Positions 54,496-64,000 of a stretch of DNA of 64,000 bases are shown one piece after another; position 1 is the first letter of the stretch; every line of letters starts with the position of its first letter. The stretch is from Beaufortia kweichowensis (lineage: Eukaryota; Chordata; Actinopteri; Cypriniformes; Gastromyzontidae): contig CM032804.1 of assembly GCA_019155185.1 (NCBI GenBank), forward strand, positions 17,579,170-17,643,169. The letters run 5' to 3'. The position numbers and the translations under genes were made by a program. Under the pieces are notes generated by a model. That model saw only the letters and a program-made list of their open reading frames with translations. It searched no databases and was not told the origin of the DNA.

Positions 54496-54850
54496 TGTTA
54501 CCGTGCAGCAGACGAGACATACACGAGAGCTTGATCAAAGTCTTTACTTTTACTTCATCAGAGGAGAATCAAACAGGTACAAACCTCACTTAAGAGGGGA
54601 ATCAAACAGGCAGAAATAACAGCGGTTAACCACACACTGAGCAAAACTTACAGATCTCAGGAACAGACAGAACACTGTCAAACCAACATAATAACAACAA
54701 TACCAGACGAAGAATGAAAGCAAACACACACATAATAAAGAGTCCAGTAATGACATTAAACAGGTGAAGCTGGTTGCGGGGCTGAGTGCTGGTGATAGGG
54801 AACAGAGTGCAATGAATTGTGGGACATGGAGTTCAACATGCAGACAGGTG
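54496..54850 (-). repeat. 3' LTR of the minus-strand Gypsy
   Basis: Shares AAGTGAGGTTTGTACCTGTT, GATGAAGT/GTAAAGACTT, CTCGTGT and CGTCTGCTGCACGGTAACA-like end with the LTRs at 12188 and 13792. The inner boundary is unclear. Confidence 0.65.
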
Positions 54851-55450
54851 AAGAATGGATGCTGAAGGGATCGTGGGCTGAGTGCTGGTGATAGGGAACA
54901 GGTGAGCCGGAGTGCGTGGCCTGGGAATTGTGGGTTTCCTACAGGGCAGCCGTAGGATCAGAACATCTGAATCCCAGCGTTCCTCTGGACCGTAGACAGG
55001 ACCAGACCAACTGACCCGGCGTGTGAGAATATGCGACCCTGTAGGCGATCCTATGTTGATGGGAGGTGGAGGTGTAGCCGGAGCCAGGTGGAGGTCCTGC
55101 AGCATTCTAGGAAGGAAAAGGAACAGGGTAAGTGTGGGGCTTGAGAGTGATACCAGAGGGGCCCTAGGATCACTGACCCAAACCAGCATTGGTCAACAGC
55201 TGGCTCCTCTGATGGTTCTTTGGTCCACGTGAAGAGGGGTGGCTGGTAGCGATCTAGTATGCACTGGACTGCAGCATGGAGTTGGGCGTGGTGAGAATCT
55301 TGACCCGGGAATTCTGTGCATTCTTTGGTCCACGTGAAGAGGGGAAAGCTGGTGCCAGCTGTGCTGGATGTTGAGCCTGATGTTGCAGTAAGCCCAGAAG
55401 ATACCTCCCGATTTCCTGAATCTTGCGCTCCGTCTGGCCGTTCGCTTGCG
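54851..55450 (-). pseudogene. Scrambled integrase C-terminus and chromodomain region
   Basis: Minus strand: pieces of QPPLFTWTKEPSEEPAVDQ, of the GQLVWLSTRD region, of the chromodomain YGPEER and of LRLPCRK occur out of order and interleaved. The 24-bp string TTCTTTGGTCCACGTGAAGA (plus GGGG) occurs twice, at 55217 and 55321. Compare the ordered region at 32361-33120. Confidence 0.75.
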
Positions 55451-57690
55451 GATGGTAGCCCGAGGTTAGGCTGACCGTGACCCCCAGCAGGGAGAAGAAC
55501 GCCTTTCAGACATGGGAGATGAACTGGGGGCCACGATCTGAAACAATGTCCTCGGGCAGGCCGAAATGTCTGAAGACATGCTGGAACAGGGCTGTCTGCA
55601 TGGCTGTGGGTAGGGCAGGTAGTGGGAGTAGCTTACAACCCTTACTGAAGCGGTCGACTACCACCAGGACACAGGTGTATCCATCAGAGCTGGGAAGATC
55701 CGTCATGAAGTCTACAGCGATATGTGCCCAGGGTCTCTGGGGAACTGGAAGCGGGAGCAGTTTGCCCTGGGGTAGTCGACGGGGAACCTTGGTAACCGCA
55801 CAGACTGAGCACCCCTGCACATATCGGGTGACATCTCTGGACATACCTGGCCACCAGTAACGGGGGGAGAGCAGTGAGAGGGTACGCTGCAGACCTGGAT
55901 GTCCCGAACCCGGAACACTATGGACGGAGTCCATCAGGGAGACGCGCAGATTTTCAGGCACGAAGATTCTCCCCTCTGGACCTCCCGGCGGAGCAGGCTG
56001 GTTGCGTTGGCTGGCACGAATCCGTTCCTCGAGCTCCCACTCTATGGGAGAGATTATCATGGCTGGAGGGAGTATGGGCTCCGGATCAGCGTTTGTGTCA
56101 GGAGCGTGGATTCTGGAGAGGGCGTCGGCTTTCCCATTCTTGTTACCAGGACGGTAGGTAACTGTGAAGTTAAAACGTGAGAAGAAAAGAGCCCACCGGG
56201 CCTGACGAGAATTAAGTCTTTTAGCATCACGGAGATACAGAAGATTCTTATGATCAGTGTAAACAATAAACGGATACTTAGCTCGCTCCAGCCAATGCCT
56301 CCACTCCTCTAAAGCTAGCTTGATAGCGAGGAGTTCCCGGTTCCTGATGTCATAATTCTGCTCTGCCGGGGACATCTTCTTAGAGAAGAAGGCACATGGG
56401 TGAAGGCGAGCTGGGCTCCCCTGCAGCTGGGAGAGCACGGAACCTACTCCGGTGGTGGAGCCACAATGAAAGGGAGCTCTGGAGACGGGTGTCGAAGGAT
56501 AGGTGCCGTGCAGAAGGCTTCTTTTAGGAGGTTGAAGGCTTCGGTCGCTTCCTGGGTCCAGACCAGGGCTTTGGGTTTGTTACGGAGCAGAGAGGTGAGG
56601 GGTGAGCAGATGGTGCTGAACTGACGGATGAATCGTCGATAGAAATTAGCAAACCCCAGGAAGCGCTGCAGACTCCGAATGGAGGAGGGCTGAGGCCAGG
56701 TCCGGACGGCTTCCACCTTGTCCTTTTCCATGAACACCCCCATGGAGTTGATCACATACCCCAGAAACTGAACCTCAGAGAGATGGAAAGCGCACTTCTC
56801 TAACTTCAGGTAGAGATGGTGGTCTCTGAGGCGCTGGAGGACGAGACGAACATGGCTCCGGTGCTCTGTGGGAGACTTCGAGTACACAAGGATGTCATCT
56901 ATATAAACAATAACAAAAAGACCCAAAACATCTCTGAAAATCTCATTCATAAAACTTTGAAAAACAGAAGGGGCGTTTACCAACCCGAAGGGCATAACCA
57001 AGTACTCGAAGTGTCCTGCGGGCGTCACAAAGGCCGTCTTCCACTCGTCTCCCGCTCAAATTCGAATTAGGTTGTATGCGCTTCTGAGGTCCAGCTTCGT
57101 GAATATGGACGCCCCACGAAGGTGTTCGATGGACAGAGGAATGAGAGGCAGGGGGTAAGGGAACTTGACCGTGGCTTGATTGAGTACTCGGTAATTTATG
57201 CAGGGCCTCAACCCTCCATCCTTCTTCCCCACGAAGAAAAAGCTTGAAGCTGCAGGGGAGGTGGATGGACGAATGAACCCTTGCTGAAGAGCCTCCTTGA
57301 TGTAATCACCCATGGCCTTCTGTTCCAGGAGGGACAGGGAGTAAATACGACCCTTGGGAAGAGGGGCTCCAGGCAGCAGCTCAATGGCACAGTCCCATGG
57401 CCTATGCGGGGGAAGTTGAGTTGCTTTCTCCTTGCTGAATACGTCCTGGAACGCCCCATACTCGGGAGGAATCGAAACCCTCGGCGTAGAATCCAGACGG
57501 GGCTCACATGGGCTATCAGAGTCCCCTGAGGAGAGATTCACAGAAATGGGAGACATAGATATGGGAACTGACTGTGACTTGCTTACTGTCTTGTCCTTTG
57601 GCCAACGAAGAACTCTTCCTGACTCCCAATCCATCTCCGGACGAGAAGTTTGCAGCCAGGGGCGTCCCAGGACAAGATCCACTGAGCTCC
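55451..57690 (-). pseudogene. Gypsy pol: end of protease, RT, RNase H, integrase core
   Basis: 57682-57056: LVLGRPWLQTSRPEMDWESG, AFQDVFSKEKATQLPPHRPW, KKDGGLRPCINYRVLN. 57028-56444: MTPAGHFEYLVMPFGLVNAP, VYIDDILVYSKSPTEH, RSLQRFLGFANFYRRFIRQF. 56438-55506: GNRELL-type RNase H, YTDHKNLLYL, KADALSRIHAP, integrase finger GSGHPGLQRTLSLL, YVQGCSVC and core AVDFMTDL, VSDRGPQFISHV. Breaks at 57030-57056 and 56440 are short, so most of pol is readable. It is one of the less damaged pol copies here. Confidence 0.9.
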
Positions 57691-57701
57691 CCTCACATTG
57701 T

Positions 57702-57866
57702 TTGGGTTCAGTGTTGGAGTGTCACTAGGAGACTGATGATATTAGTTATTAAATGATCTTTTATATTTCCCTGCTTGTCATTCTGTTTATTCTGCTGTAA
57801 AGCTGCTTTGAAACAGTGATATAGTGTTAAAGCGCTAAACAAATAAACTTGAACTTGAACTTGAAA
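57702..57866 (+). mobile_element. LINE family C 3' end with (CTTGAA)n tail
   Basis: GGTTCAGTGTTGGAGTGTCA, CTGTAAAGCTGCTTTGAAAC, GCGCTAAACAAATAAACTTG and a CTTGAA repeat. Matches the ends at 9241-10035 and 47648-48034. Confidence 0.8.
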
Positions 57867-58399
57867 AGAGACTTGGACCATTGAGATAATGGGCCATCAT
57901 TAGCTGATGTTTAGTTGCCAAAGTAAATGGACCACCACACCTTTAAAATAGCCTCAAATCTGATTGTCCAAAGCTCAACTAATGGCCCAAAGCAGCGAAA
58001 CAAGTGTGGATAGTGCTCCACATAGCAGTGTTTCGGTTGCAATTTCAAGTTTGTGTTCTAAAATTTTTCAGTCTAAAAGCATAGGGTTGCTTTTGAGAAC
58101 TGGACTGACATTACCAACTCCACTATTTCTTTTAAGTCCATCAAAATTTCCCAAGCAGGCTAAAAATTGGGTACAAGGTTACCAATCATTAATGGTCATA
58201 AGCGGAACAATGCCTTATTCTCATGCCCATTCCCACCTAAAGTTTTCTTTGAAAAACATAGTTTCTGATGAGTTCTTTCAAGCAAACTAATAACTCAAAT
58301 GGAACAATTCCCTCCAAAATATCATGTAGGACATCTAGTGGGAACCCCGTTAATGAGTGAAAGAAAGACAGGTGCTTACTAGGGACGCACTCTTTTATT
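57867..58399. other. Interval with an unrecognised 108-codon ORF
   Basis: The plus-strand frame 57964-58290 begins MSKAQLMAQSSETSVDSAPH and contains no domain I recognise. Composition is plausible but no splice or repeat context supports it, so I do not call a gene. Confidence 0.3.
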
Positions 58400-58404
58400 A
58401 CACC

Positions 58405-58798
58405 TGTTACGGAACAGAAGGGACGGAGTCAGTGGCTGGCAGGAACGGTAATTTATTAATAACAGAACAAAACAAAAGAGAAAGACGTTAATAAAACTGA
58501 AGGAAAACAATACTGTCCTTGGAACTCTACAGGAAGACACAGGAACACAGGAGACGAGGAAACACTGGAGGATGACCACTGGGGAGACAATGGAGGAAGA
58601 TCGTGGGAAGACGCTGGAGAGAAGACGCTGGATAGTAACGGTAGCAATAGTAGGTAAGTGAGTCCGTGTAACATCAAATGAGACTGGACAATGACTGGTG
58701 GAAGGTGAGTGTCTTTTATGGCGATGTGGTGATAGGGATCAGGTGACGGTGATTAGAACTCGGGAGAGGGTGAGCGCTGTGATTGGGTGCGTTGTGAG
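58405..58798 (-). repeat. 3' LTR, truncated at its inner end
   Basis: Matches the 62522 LTR up to GTTGTGAG, then lacks about 18 bp ending TGTCCGTGACA and joins integrase sequence. Confidence 0.9.
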
Positions 58799-60620
58799 TC
58801 TGCGTCGATTTACTGCACGCTGGAGGTGGTGGTGGGCTGAGTCCCAGACTCTCTCGCTCTGCCGGAACCAGTAATCTACGGCTGGGACGTCTGAGGGTTC
58901 GCCAGACCAAGGGAACATGGGGGGTTGGTACCCAAGGACACACTGGAAGGGGAGTAAGATTAGTAGAGGGCTGGTGTAGAGAGTTCTGGGCATATTCCGC
59001 CCAGCCGAGATACTGGCTCCAGGGCTCTTGATGGTCGTGGCAGAAGGTTCGTAGGTACCTGCTGATCTCCTGGACCTTCCTCTCCGTCTGCCCGTTCGAT
59101 TGCGGATGGTATCCCGATGACAGACTGATGGTCACACCTAGGAGGGAGAAGAATGCTTTCCACACACGTGAGATAAATTGAGGACCTCTGTCTGAAACAA
59201 CATCTTCAGGAATGCCAAAGTACCTGAATACATGGTTGAAGAGTATTTCCGCTATTGCTGTGGGTAAACCTTTCAGAGGAATTAAGCGACAGGATTTGGA
59301 GAATCTGTCTACTACGATGAAGATGCATGTACAGCCACTGGAGGGGGGTAAGTCAGTGATGAAGTCCACCCCTAGGTGTGACCAGGGGCGGTTAGGAACG
59401 GGCAGCGGGTGGAGTTTACCAGCAGGTAGGTGGCGAGGAACTTTGGCCACGGCACACTCCTGGCAACCCCGCACGTATCTTCTTACGTCTGCTGCCATGT
59501 TGGGCCACCAGAAGCGTGCCTTCAGGAGCGAGAGAGTCTCATTGGCCCCTGGGTGGCCAGTGCCGGGTGATGTGTGAGTCATATGGATCATGGATGTGCG
59601 TTGACGACGAGGTAGGTATTGCAATCCAGGTGGGCAGCCCGGCGGAGCTTGAGGTGGGGCATCGGCCGAGGGGAGCGTTTCTTCTGACCATGTGATGGGA
59701 CTTACAATTAGTGGTTCGGGGAGAATGGGTTCTGGTTCTTCGGTGCTCTCTGGGGGTGAGTGGATATGTGACAGGGCATCGGCTTTGGAGTTTTTGGAAC
59801 CAGGGCGGTAAGAGATGGTGAAATCGAATCGGGTGAAGAACAGGGCCCATCTTGCTTGTCTGGGGTTAAGACGTTTGGCAGCACGAATATATTCGAGGTT
59901 TTTATGATCGGTGAACACTTGGAAGGGGTGATGAGCTCCCTCTAGCCAATGTCTCCATTCCTCCAGGGCTAACTTGATGGCAAGGAGTTCCCTGTTCCCG
60001 ATGTCATAGTTGGCTTCCGCCGGGCTGAGTTTGCGGGAGAAGAAGGCACATGGGTGGAGGCGACTAGGTTTCCCCTGCTGCTGAGATAAGACCGCTCCTA
60101 CTCCTGTCGATGAGGCGTCGACTTCCACAACGAAGGGTTTGTTGGGATCAGGATGTACCAGGAGAGGAGCAGTCACAAAGGCGTCTTTCAACCATTGGAA
60201 GGCTTCTGCAGCTGCTGGTGTCCAGGGGAGATGTTTGGGTGCTCCCTTCAGCAAACTGGTGAGAGGGTGGACAATGGAGCTGAAGTTCTTGATGAACCGG
60301 CGGTAAAAGTTAGCGAATCCGAGGAAGCGTTGGAGTTCTTTAATGGAAGTTGGAGTAGGCCAAGAGGTGATGGCGGTGACCTTCCCCTCGTCCATTTGGA
60401 TGCCACTACTGTCTATGTTGTAGCCAAGGAACTGCACTGAGGGGAGATGGAAGAAGCATTTCTCAGCTTTGAGGAAGAGCTGGTATTCCCTCAGGCGTTC
60501 TAGGACCTCCGCGACGTGTTGCCGATGTTCGGCCAGGCCCCGGGAGTAGATCAGGATGTCGTCGATATACACCAGTACAAACTTGTGAAGGAACTCCCGG
60601 AGCACCTCATGGATGAAATC
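58716..60620 (-). pseudogene. Gypsy pol: RT C-terminal half, RNase H, integrase
   Basis: Open from 60605 to 58716 (629 codons): VYIDDILIYSRGLAEHRQHV, RFLGFANFYRRFIKNFSS, VVEVDASSTGVGAVLSQ, GNRELLAIKLALEEW, FTDHKNLEY, SKADALSHIHSPPE, GTGHPGANETLSLL, YVRGCQECA, GVDFITDLP, SDRGPQF, SNGQTERK. It ends after LQRAVNRRRL at the deletion, and the remaining codons are LTR sequence. A TAA at 60621-60623 separates it from the RT start. With one stop and one deletion it is close to intact. Confidence 0.9.
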
Positions 60621-61310
60621 TTAGAAAACGGAGGGGGCGTTGACCAGTCCATACGGCATCACCAAGTATTCGTAATATCCAGTGGGAGTGATGAAGGCGG
60701 TTTTCCACTCGTCCCCCTCACGAATTCGAATGAGGTTGTAGGCACTGCAGAGGTCCAACTTGGTGAAGATAGTGGCACCTCGAAGCTGTTCCAATGCAGC
60801 CGGGACGAGAGGAAGGGGGTACCGGAACTTAACAGTGATTTTATTGAGGGCTCTGTAATCAATGCAGGATCTTAGACCGCCGTCCTTCTTGGCCACAAAG
60901 AAGAAACTCGAAGCAGCAGGGGAGGTAGATGGACGAATGTAACCTTGTTCTAGTGCCTCCTTTATGTAATCCTCCATGGCCTTCTCCTCCGGGATGGAAA
61001 GGGGATAGATTCGTCCCTTCGGCACTGGCTCACCCGGAAGCAGATCGATCGCGCAGTCCCATGGCCGGTGTGGTGGTAATTTGGAGGCTCTCCTGGGGCA
61101 GAACACGTCACTGAAGTGGGCGTAGTCTTCAGGGATATCCACTGACCTCTTCTCCATAGGGCTTTCAATGGATGTGGAGCATAGTGGAAGTTCAGTGACG
61201 TCACGCGGAGCAGGACACGGACGGGAGGAGAGACAGGTCTGGAAGCAGTTGTCGCCCCACTTCAGGACTTCTCCAGTTCTCCAGGAGAGGATGGGATGAT
61301 GTTTCTCCAA
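60621..61310 (-). pseudogene. Gypsy pol: protease-RT linker and RT N-terminal half
   Basis: DIPEDYAHFSDVFCPRRASK, LPPHRPWDCAIDLLPGEPVP, SIPEEKAMEDYIKEALEQGY, KKDGGLRSCIDYRALN, LVMPYGLVNAPSVF, then TAA at 60623-60621. Continuous with the following RT piece apart from that stop. Confidence 0.9.
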
Positions 61311-61414
61311 CCAGGGGCGCCCAGGACGACGTCAACGGTGGAATCCTCCAGAACCAGCAGGGAGATCTCTTCAGAATGTAACACCCCTACTGTGAGGCTG
61401 ATGGATTCCGCCCT

Positions 61415-62496
61415 CCGTTTCACCGGGCCCGGCTAACTGGGGATCCAGTTATGGAGCAGATTTGGTACTGAGGTGGGTATGGCGGACGCCTTGAGTTTGA
61501 GTTGCCGCAGAGGGAGCCAGAGATGAAGTTGCCGCCAACCCAGAGTCGAGGAGGGCGGAAACTGAAAAGGAGGTAGAGAAGGCAGTAAAGGGATACAACA
61601 GTGGTAAGTGGTTTTAGATTTTCACTATTGGGAATGGCTGCACTCACCATTTGGCGTGGTGGTCGGACGGGCACGCGCTGAGATGACGTGTTCCCGGACC
61701 TCCGCGCAGTAGAGGCAGAGATGATTCGCCAGGCAGCGATGACGTTCTGTGAAGGACAGTCTAGAGGTGTCGATTTGCATGGATTCGTCGGCTGGTTCTG
61801 GAGGGCTGATGGCTGCTGGTCGGCGGAGGGTGGTAGCGAGCGGGTTTATCCAAGGTTGAGATTCGTGGCAAGACTGGATAATGACAGTGGCAGTTCGGAT
61901 GGATAACTGAATGAATTGGTTGAGATCCATATCGTCGTCATATGTGGCGAGCTGCAGCCTCACCTGGGGACTCAAGCCTTGGCGATATGCCGTGATCAGC
62001 GCCCGCTCGTTCCAGCCTCTCTTAGAAGCCAGAGTCCGAAATTGAAGCGCGTTCTCGTGGATGGGCAGCTCCCCTTGTCTCAGCTGGTAAAGTTGTTCAC
62101 CAACAGATGCGTCCCAAACCGGTTTGCCAAAGACATCTCTGAAATGACTCATAAAACTTGACAAAGAGAACGAATCGGATGCTCTTGAATCAAAGAAGAG
62201 TCGCCCATTGGAGCGCCTTACCGGATAGATGTTGTAAGATATAGCTGACCTTGCGACGTTCGGTGGTGTACAGGTGAGGCTGCATCTCGATGGCGAGAGA
62301 GCATTGCAATAGAAACCCGCTGCAATCCTCTGCCGCACCAGAGAAGGGCGCTGGTTGGGCCATGGGACTCGCGACAACAACCGGAGAAGGAGTAGTGTTG
62401 ACGGTAGTGTTTGGTGCGGTGGTTGTGGTGGTGGCGCTCTTGGAAGGCTTGACGAGCAGCCTCGAACAGGTCCCGAAAGGCATCCGACTGACTCAT
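61415..62496 (-). pseudogene. Gypsy gag and protease, frameshifted
   Basis: Minus strand starts MSQSDAFRDLFEAARQAFQE (62496). Gag core follows: PAPFSGAAEDCSGFLLQCSL, FMSHFRDVFGKPVWDASVGE, LPIHENALQFRTLASKRGWN, then ESMQIDTSRLS. The zinc knuckle region is present but altered (HLCLYCAEVREHVISA). The protease region (61674-61420) shows FISGSLCGN but the DSG active-site motif is out of frame. At least three frame changes. Confidence 0.85.
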
Positions 62497-62521
62497 GTTG
62501 TTACTGTTTGGTCCAGTCTTC

Positions 62522-62933
62522 TGTTATGGAACAGAAGGGACGGATTCAGTGGCTGGCAGGAACGGTAATTTATTAATAACAGAACAAAACAAAAGAGAAA
62601 GACGTTAATAAAACTGAAGGAAAACAGTACTGTCCTTGGAACTCTACAGGAAGACACAGGAACACAGGAGACGAGGAAACACTGGAGGATGACCACTGGG
62701 GAGACAATGGAGGAAGATCGTGGGAAGACGCTGGAGAGAAGACGCTGGATAGTAACGGTAGCAATAGTAGGTAAGTGAGTCCGTGTAACATCAAATGAGA
62801 CTGGACAATGACTGGTGAAAGGTGAGTGTCTTTTATGGCGATGTGGTGATAGGGATCAGGTGACGGTGATTAGAACTCGGGAGAGGGTGAGCGCTGTGAT
62901 TGGGTGCGTTGTGAGCCTGGCGTGTCCGTGACA
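62522..62933 (-). repeat. 5' LTR of the young Gypsy
   Basis: 412 bp. On the minus strand it begins TGTCACGGACACGCCAGGCT and ends CTTCTGTTCCATAACA. It is followed inward by GAAGACTGGACCAAACAGTA, the presumed primer-binding region. Confidence 0.9.
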
Positions 62934-62969
62934 ACACCAAGTCTGCTTTCAAATTCATTGTCTCTCAGC

Positions 62970-64000
62970 CAGGGCCGGACTGGGACATAATTTCAGGCCA
63001 GGAAATTCCACACCCACACAGGCCACCCTATGCACCCAAATAAATAAAGAAACCACAGACCACCTTTTTTACTCTCCAAGTTAAATTTATTATACAGCAT
63101 GGCAATCATATTAAAACATAAAGTCCAAAGCTGCTATTTCCTCTACTTCCCTCTTATAACTGTAAAAAAAAAAACGTAAAAGGTCAGCACAAGACTTCGC
63201 TGCTCTCAGCAACTTTATCAATAATGTTATCAGTGTCAAGTCCAACAAGTATCTCCCTCTCAGTTGACATTAACTTAAAAGCCTCAAGGTGCTTCTGATT
63301 AATGGAGGTTCTAAGTCACAAGCTTCAATGCGGAGAAGCTTCTTTCACAGGCTATTTGTGTCACAGACAATGTCAACAAAAATGTTTAGCCTAGTCCAGT
63401 GACATGGTAGGCATCAGTGAGAAGGTTGCATTTAGACAGCAGGATATGGCAACATATTGCACAATTTTTGCAAGCTGAACAAACTCTGCTCACCAACTTC
63501 AAGCCCTCATCAGCACCTGAAAGGTTGGTATCTTCTCCTGAGAGCTCCATTATTTTCTTTACACTATAGCTGTCTAAAGTTGACATCTTCAGCCTTTCCC
63601 AGTGTGTTGCAAATTTTGTCAGCTCTGCCTGCAATGTTTTCACTGTTGCACAATCATCGAAATTGTTTAAAAAATTGCTATGTTCCACTAGGGCTGATTT
63701 TGGGAGCCTTTTTTGTATTTCAGCAAAGTTTTTAGGATCATGCAGGCAAAATCTGAACACAGTGCTGCACTTGTTGTGTATCGGTGGTGGATACTATCTT
63801 GGACAGTGCCCATGATGACATTGTAAACATTGTAGATTATCCAGAAACGTTGTGTAATGCTTGGTCTTTGGATCACCAATGTGTTTCTCCTACTGGAGCA
63901 ATACGTCTGTGTCTCCTGTCCTTACTGACTTCCTCCCACACTTTCATATGTTTGTAGGACTCACGTATGAATGTGGCGACATCATTTACCAGGGAAAAAA
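62970..64000 (-). pseudogene. hAT transposase remnant, running off the window
   Basis: A hAT-like terminus CAGGGCCGGACTGGG begins at 62970. Minus strand, from the window edge: YKHMKVWEEVSKDRRHRRIA (about 63950-63890), HHRYTTSAALCSDFACMILK, then 63760-63386 (FRFCLHDPKNFAEIQKRLPK, FATHWERLKMSTLDSYSVKK), and the C-terminal dimerisation region VTQIACERSFSALKLV, a frameshift, then QKHLEAFKLMSTEREILVGL (63360-63184, stop TGA at 63186-63184). The N-terminus is outside. Broken by at least two frame changes. It is unlike the ZNF862-like copy at 112-3398. Confidence 0.8.

Larger units (their letters stand above)
54496..57690 (-). mobile_element. Chromodomain-type Ty3/Gypsy, minus strand, 5' truncated, scrambled 3' end
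   Basis: The 3' LTR (54496 to about 54850; ends GCTGCACGGTAACA on the minus strand) is followed inward by a mosaic of integrase and chromodomain pieces (54833-55450), then ordered integrase, RNase H, RT and protease end up to about 57690. There the element stops next to LINE family C. It is a relative of 30206-33649. No 5' LTR or gag. Confidence 0.85.
58405..62933 (-). mobile_element. Young Ty3/Gypsy chromovirus-family insertion, defective
   Basis: Flanked by ACACC on both sides (58400-58404, 62934-62938). LTRs 58405-58798 (truncated inner end) and 62522-62933 differ at only four positions over about 394 bp by my count. Gag to integrase are present on the minus strand. The integrase C-terminus, chromodomain, polypurine tract and first bases of the 3' LTR are deleted. 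Same family as 18525-23543. Confidence 0.95.

Noticed and set aside
57964..58290. 108-codon ORF with Ser-rich start
   Set aside because: No recognised domain, no splice or promoter context; kept only as a note in the interval entry.

Overview
This is eukaryotic DNA from a teleost fish, probably a cypriniform. The evidence is a spliced vertebrate sox8 gene, fish-type L2/RTE LINEs, chromodomain Ty3/Gypsy elements, hAT DNA transposons, and at 53313-53462 a short interspersed repeat that I recall (from memory, not a search) as very common in cyprinids. I see no bacterial or viral gene organisation, no rRNA or tRNA gene and no CRISPR array.

The one host gene I can support as intact is sox8 on the minus strand (41275-43399). 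It has three exons with GT-AG splice sites and an unbroken frame of 432 codons. It sits in a relatively transposon-poor stretch of roughly 36.2-47.6 kb. Nearly everything else is dead or non-autonomous mobile DNA.

Layout: 1-3.4 kb, an intron-containing hAT-transposase-like pseudogene split by a LINE that is itself split by another LINE. 5.7-9.1 kb, a complete-length RTE-type LINE bounded by a 12-bp target duplication. 9.2-10.0 kb, an AT-rich LINE 3' region with a minisatellite. 10.7-16.2 kb, a minus-strand L2 LINE (ORF1 esterase, endonuclease, RT) interrupted by a non-autonomous LTR element (12188-14150) that encodes a Gag-like, repeat-rich protein and no pol. 16.7-17.7 kb, a second, degraded Gag-like element. 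18.5-23.5 kb, a chromodomain Gypsy element whose two LTRs look like different subfamilies. 23.6-29.0 kb, a plus-strand L2 carrying a 1.4-kb LTR-like insertion and a solo LTR. 29.6-36.0 kb, a second Gypsy type interrupted by another chromodomain Gypsy and partly inverted. 36.0-36.2 kb, a 38-bp satellite. 36.75-37.94 kb, a hAT MITE. 40.5-43.5 kb, sox8. 43.7-47.0 kb, a tandem duplication and a fold-back element. 47.6-57.9 kb, LINE pieces and two more Gypsy elements. 58.4-62.9 kb, a young but defective Gypsy with about 99% identical LTRs. 63-64 kb, a hAT transposase pseudogene running off the end.

Beyond ordinary decay the mobile DNA shows repeated structural oddities: short telomere-like (CCCTAA/TTAGGG) tracts at four breakpoints, interleaved mosaics of distant parts of one element, a duplicated host flank inside an LTR element, and permuted or inverted element halves. 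These may be real repair products or assembly errors. I did not find a convincing new multi-gene system. The best candidates for something little described are the Gag-only LTR elements with expandable in-frame repeats and the breakpoint-associated telomere-like tracts.
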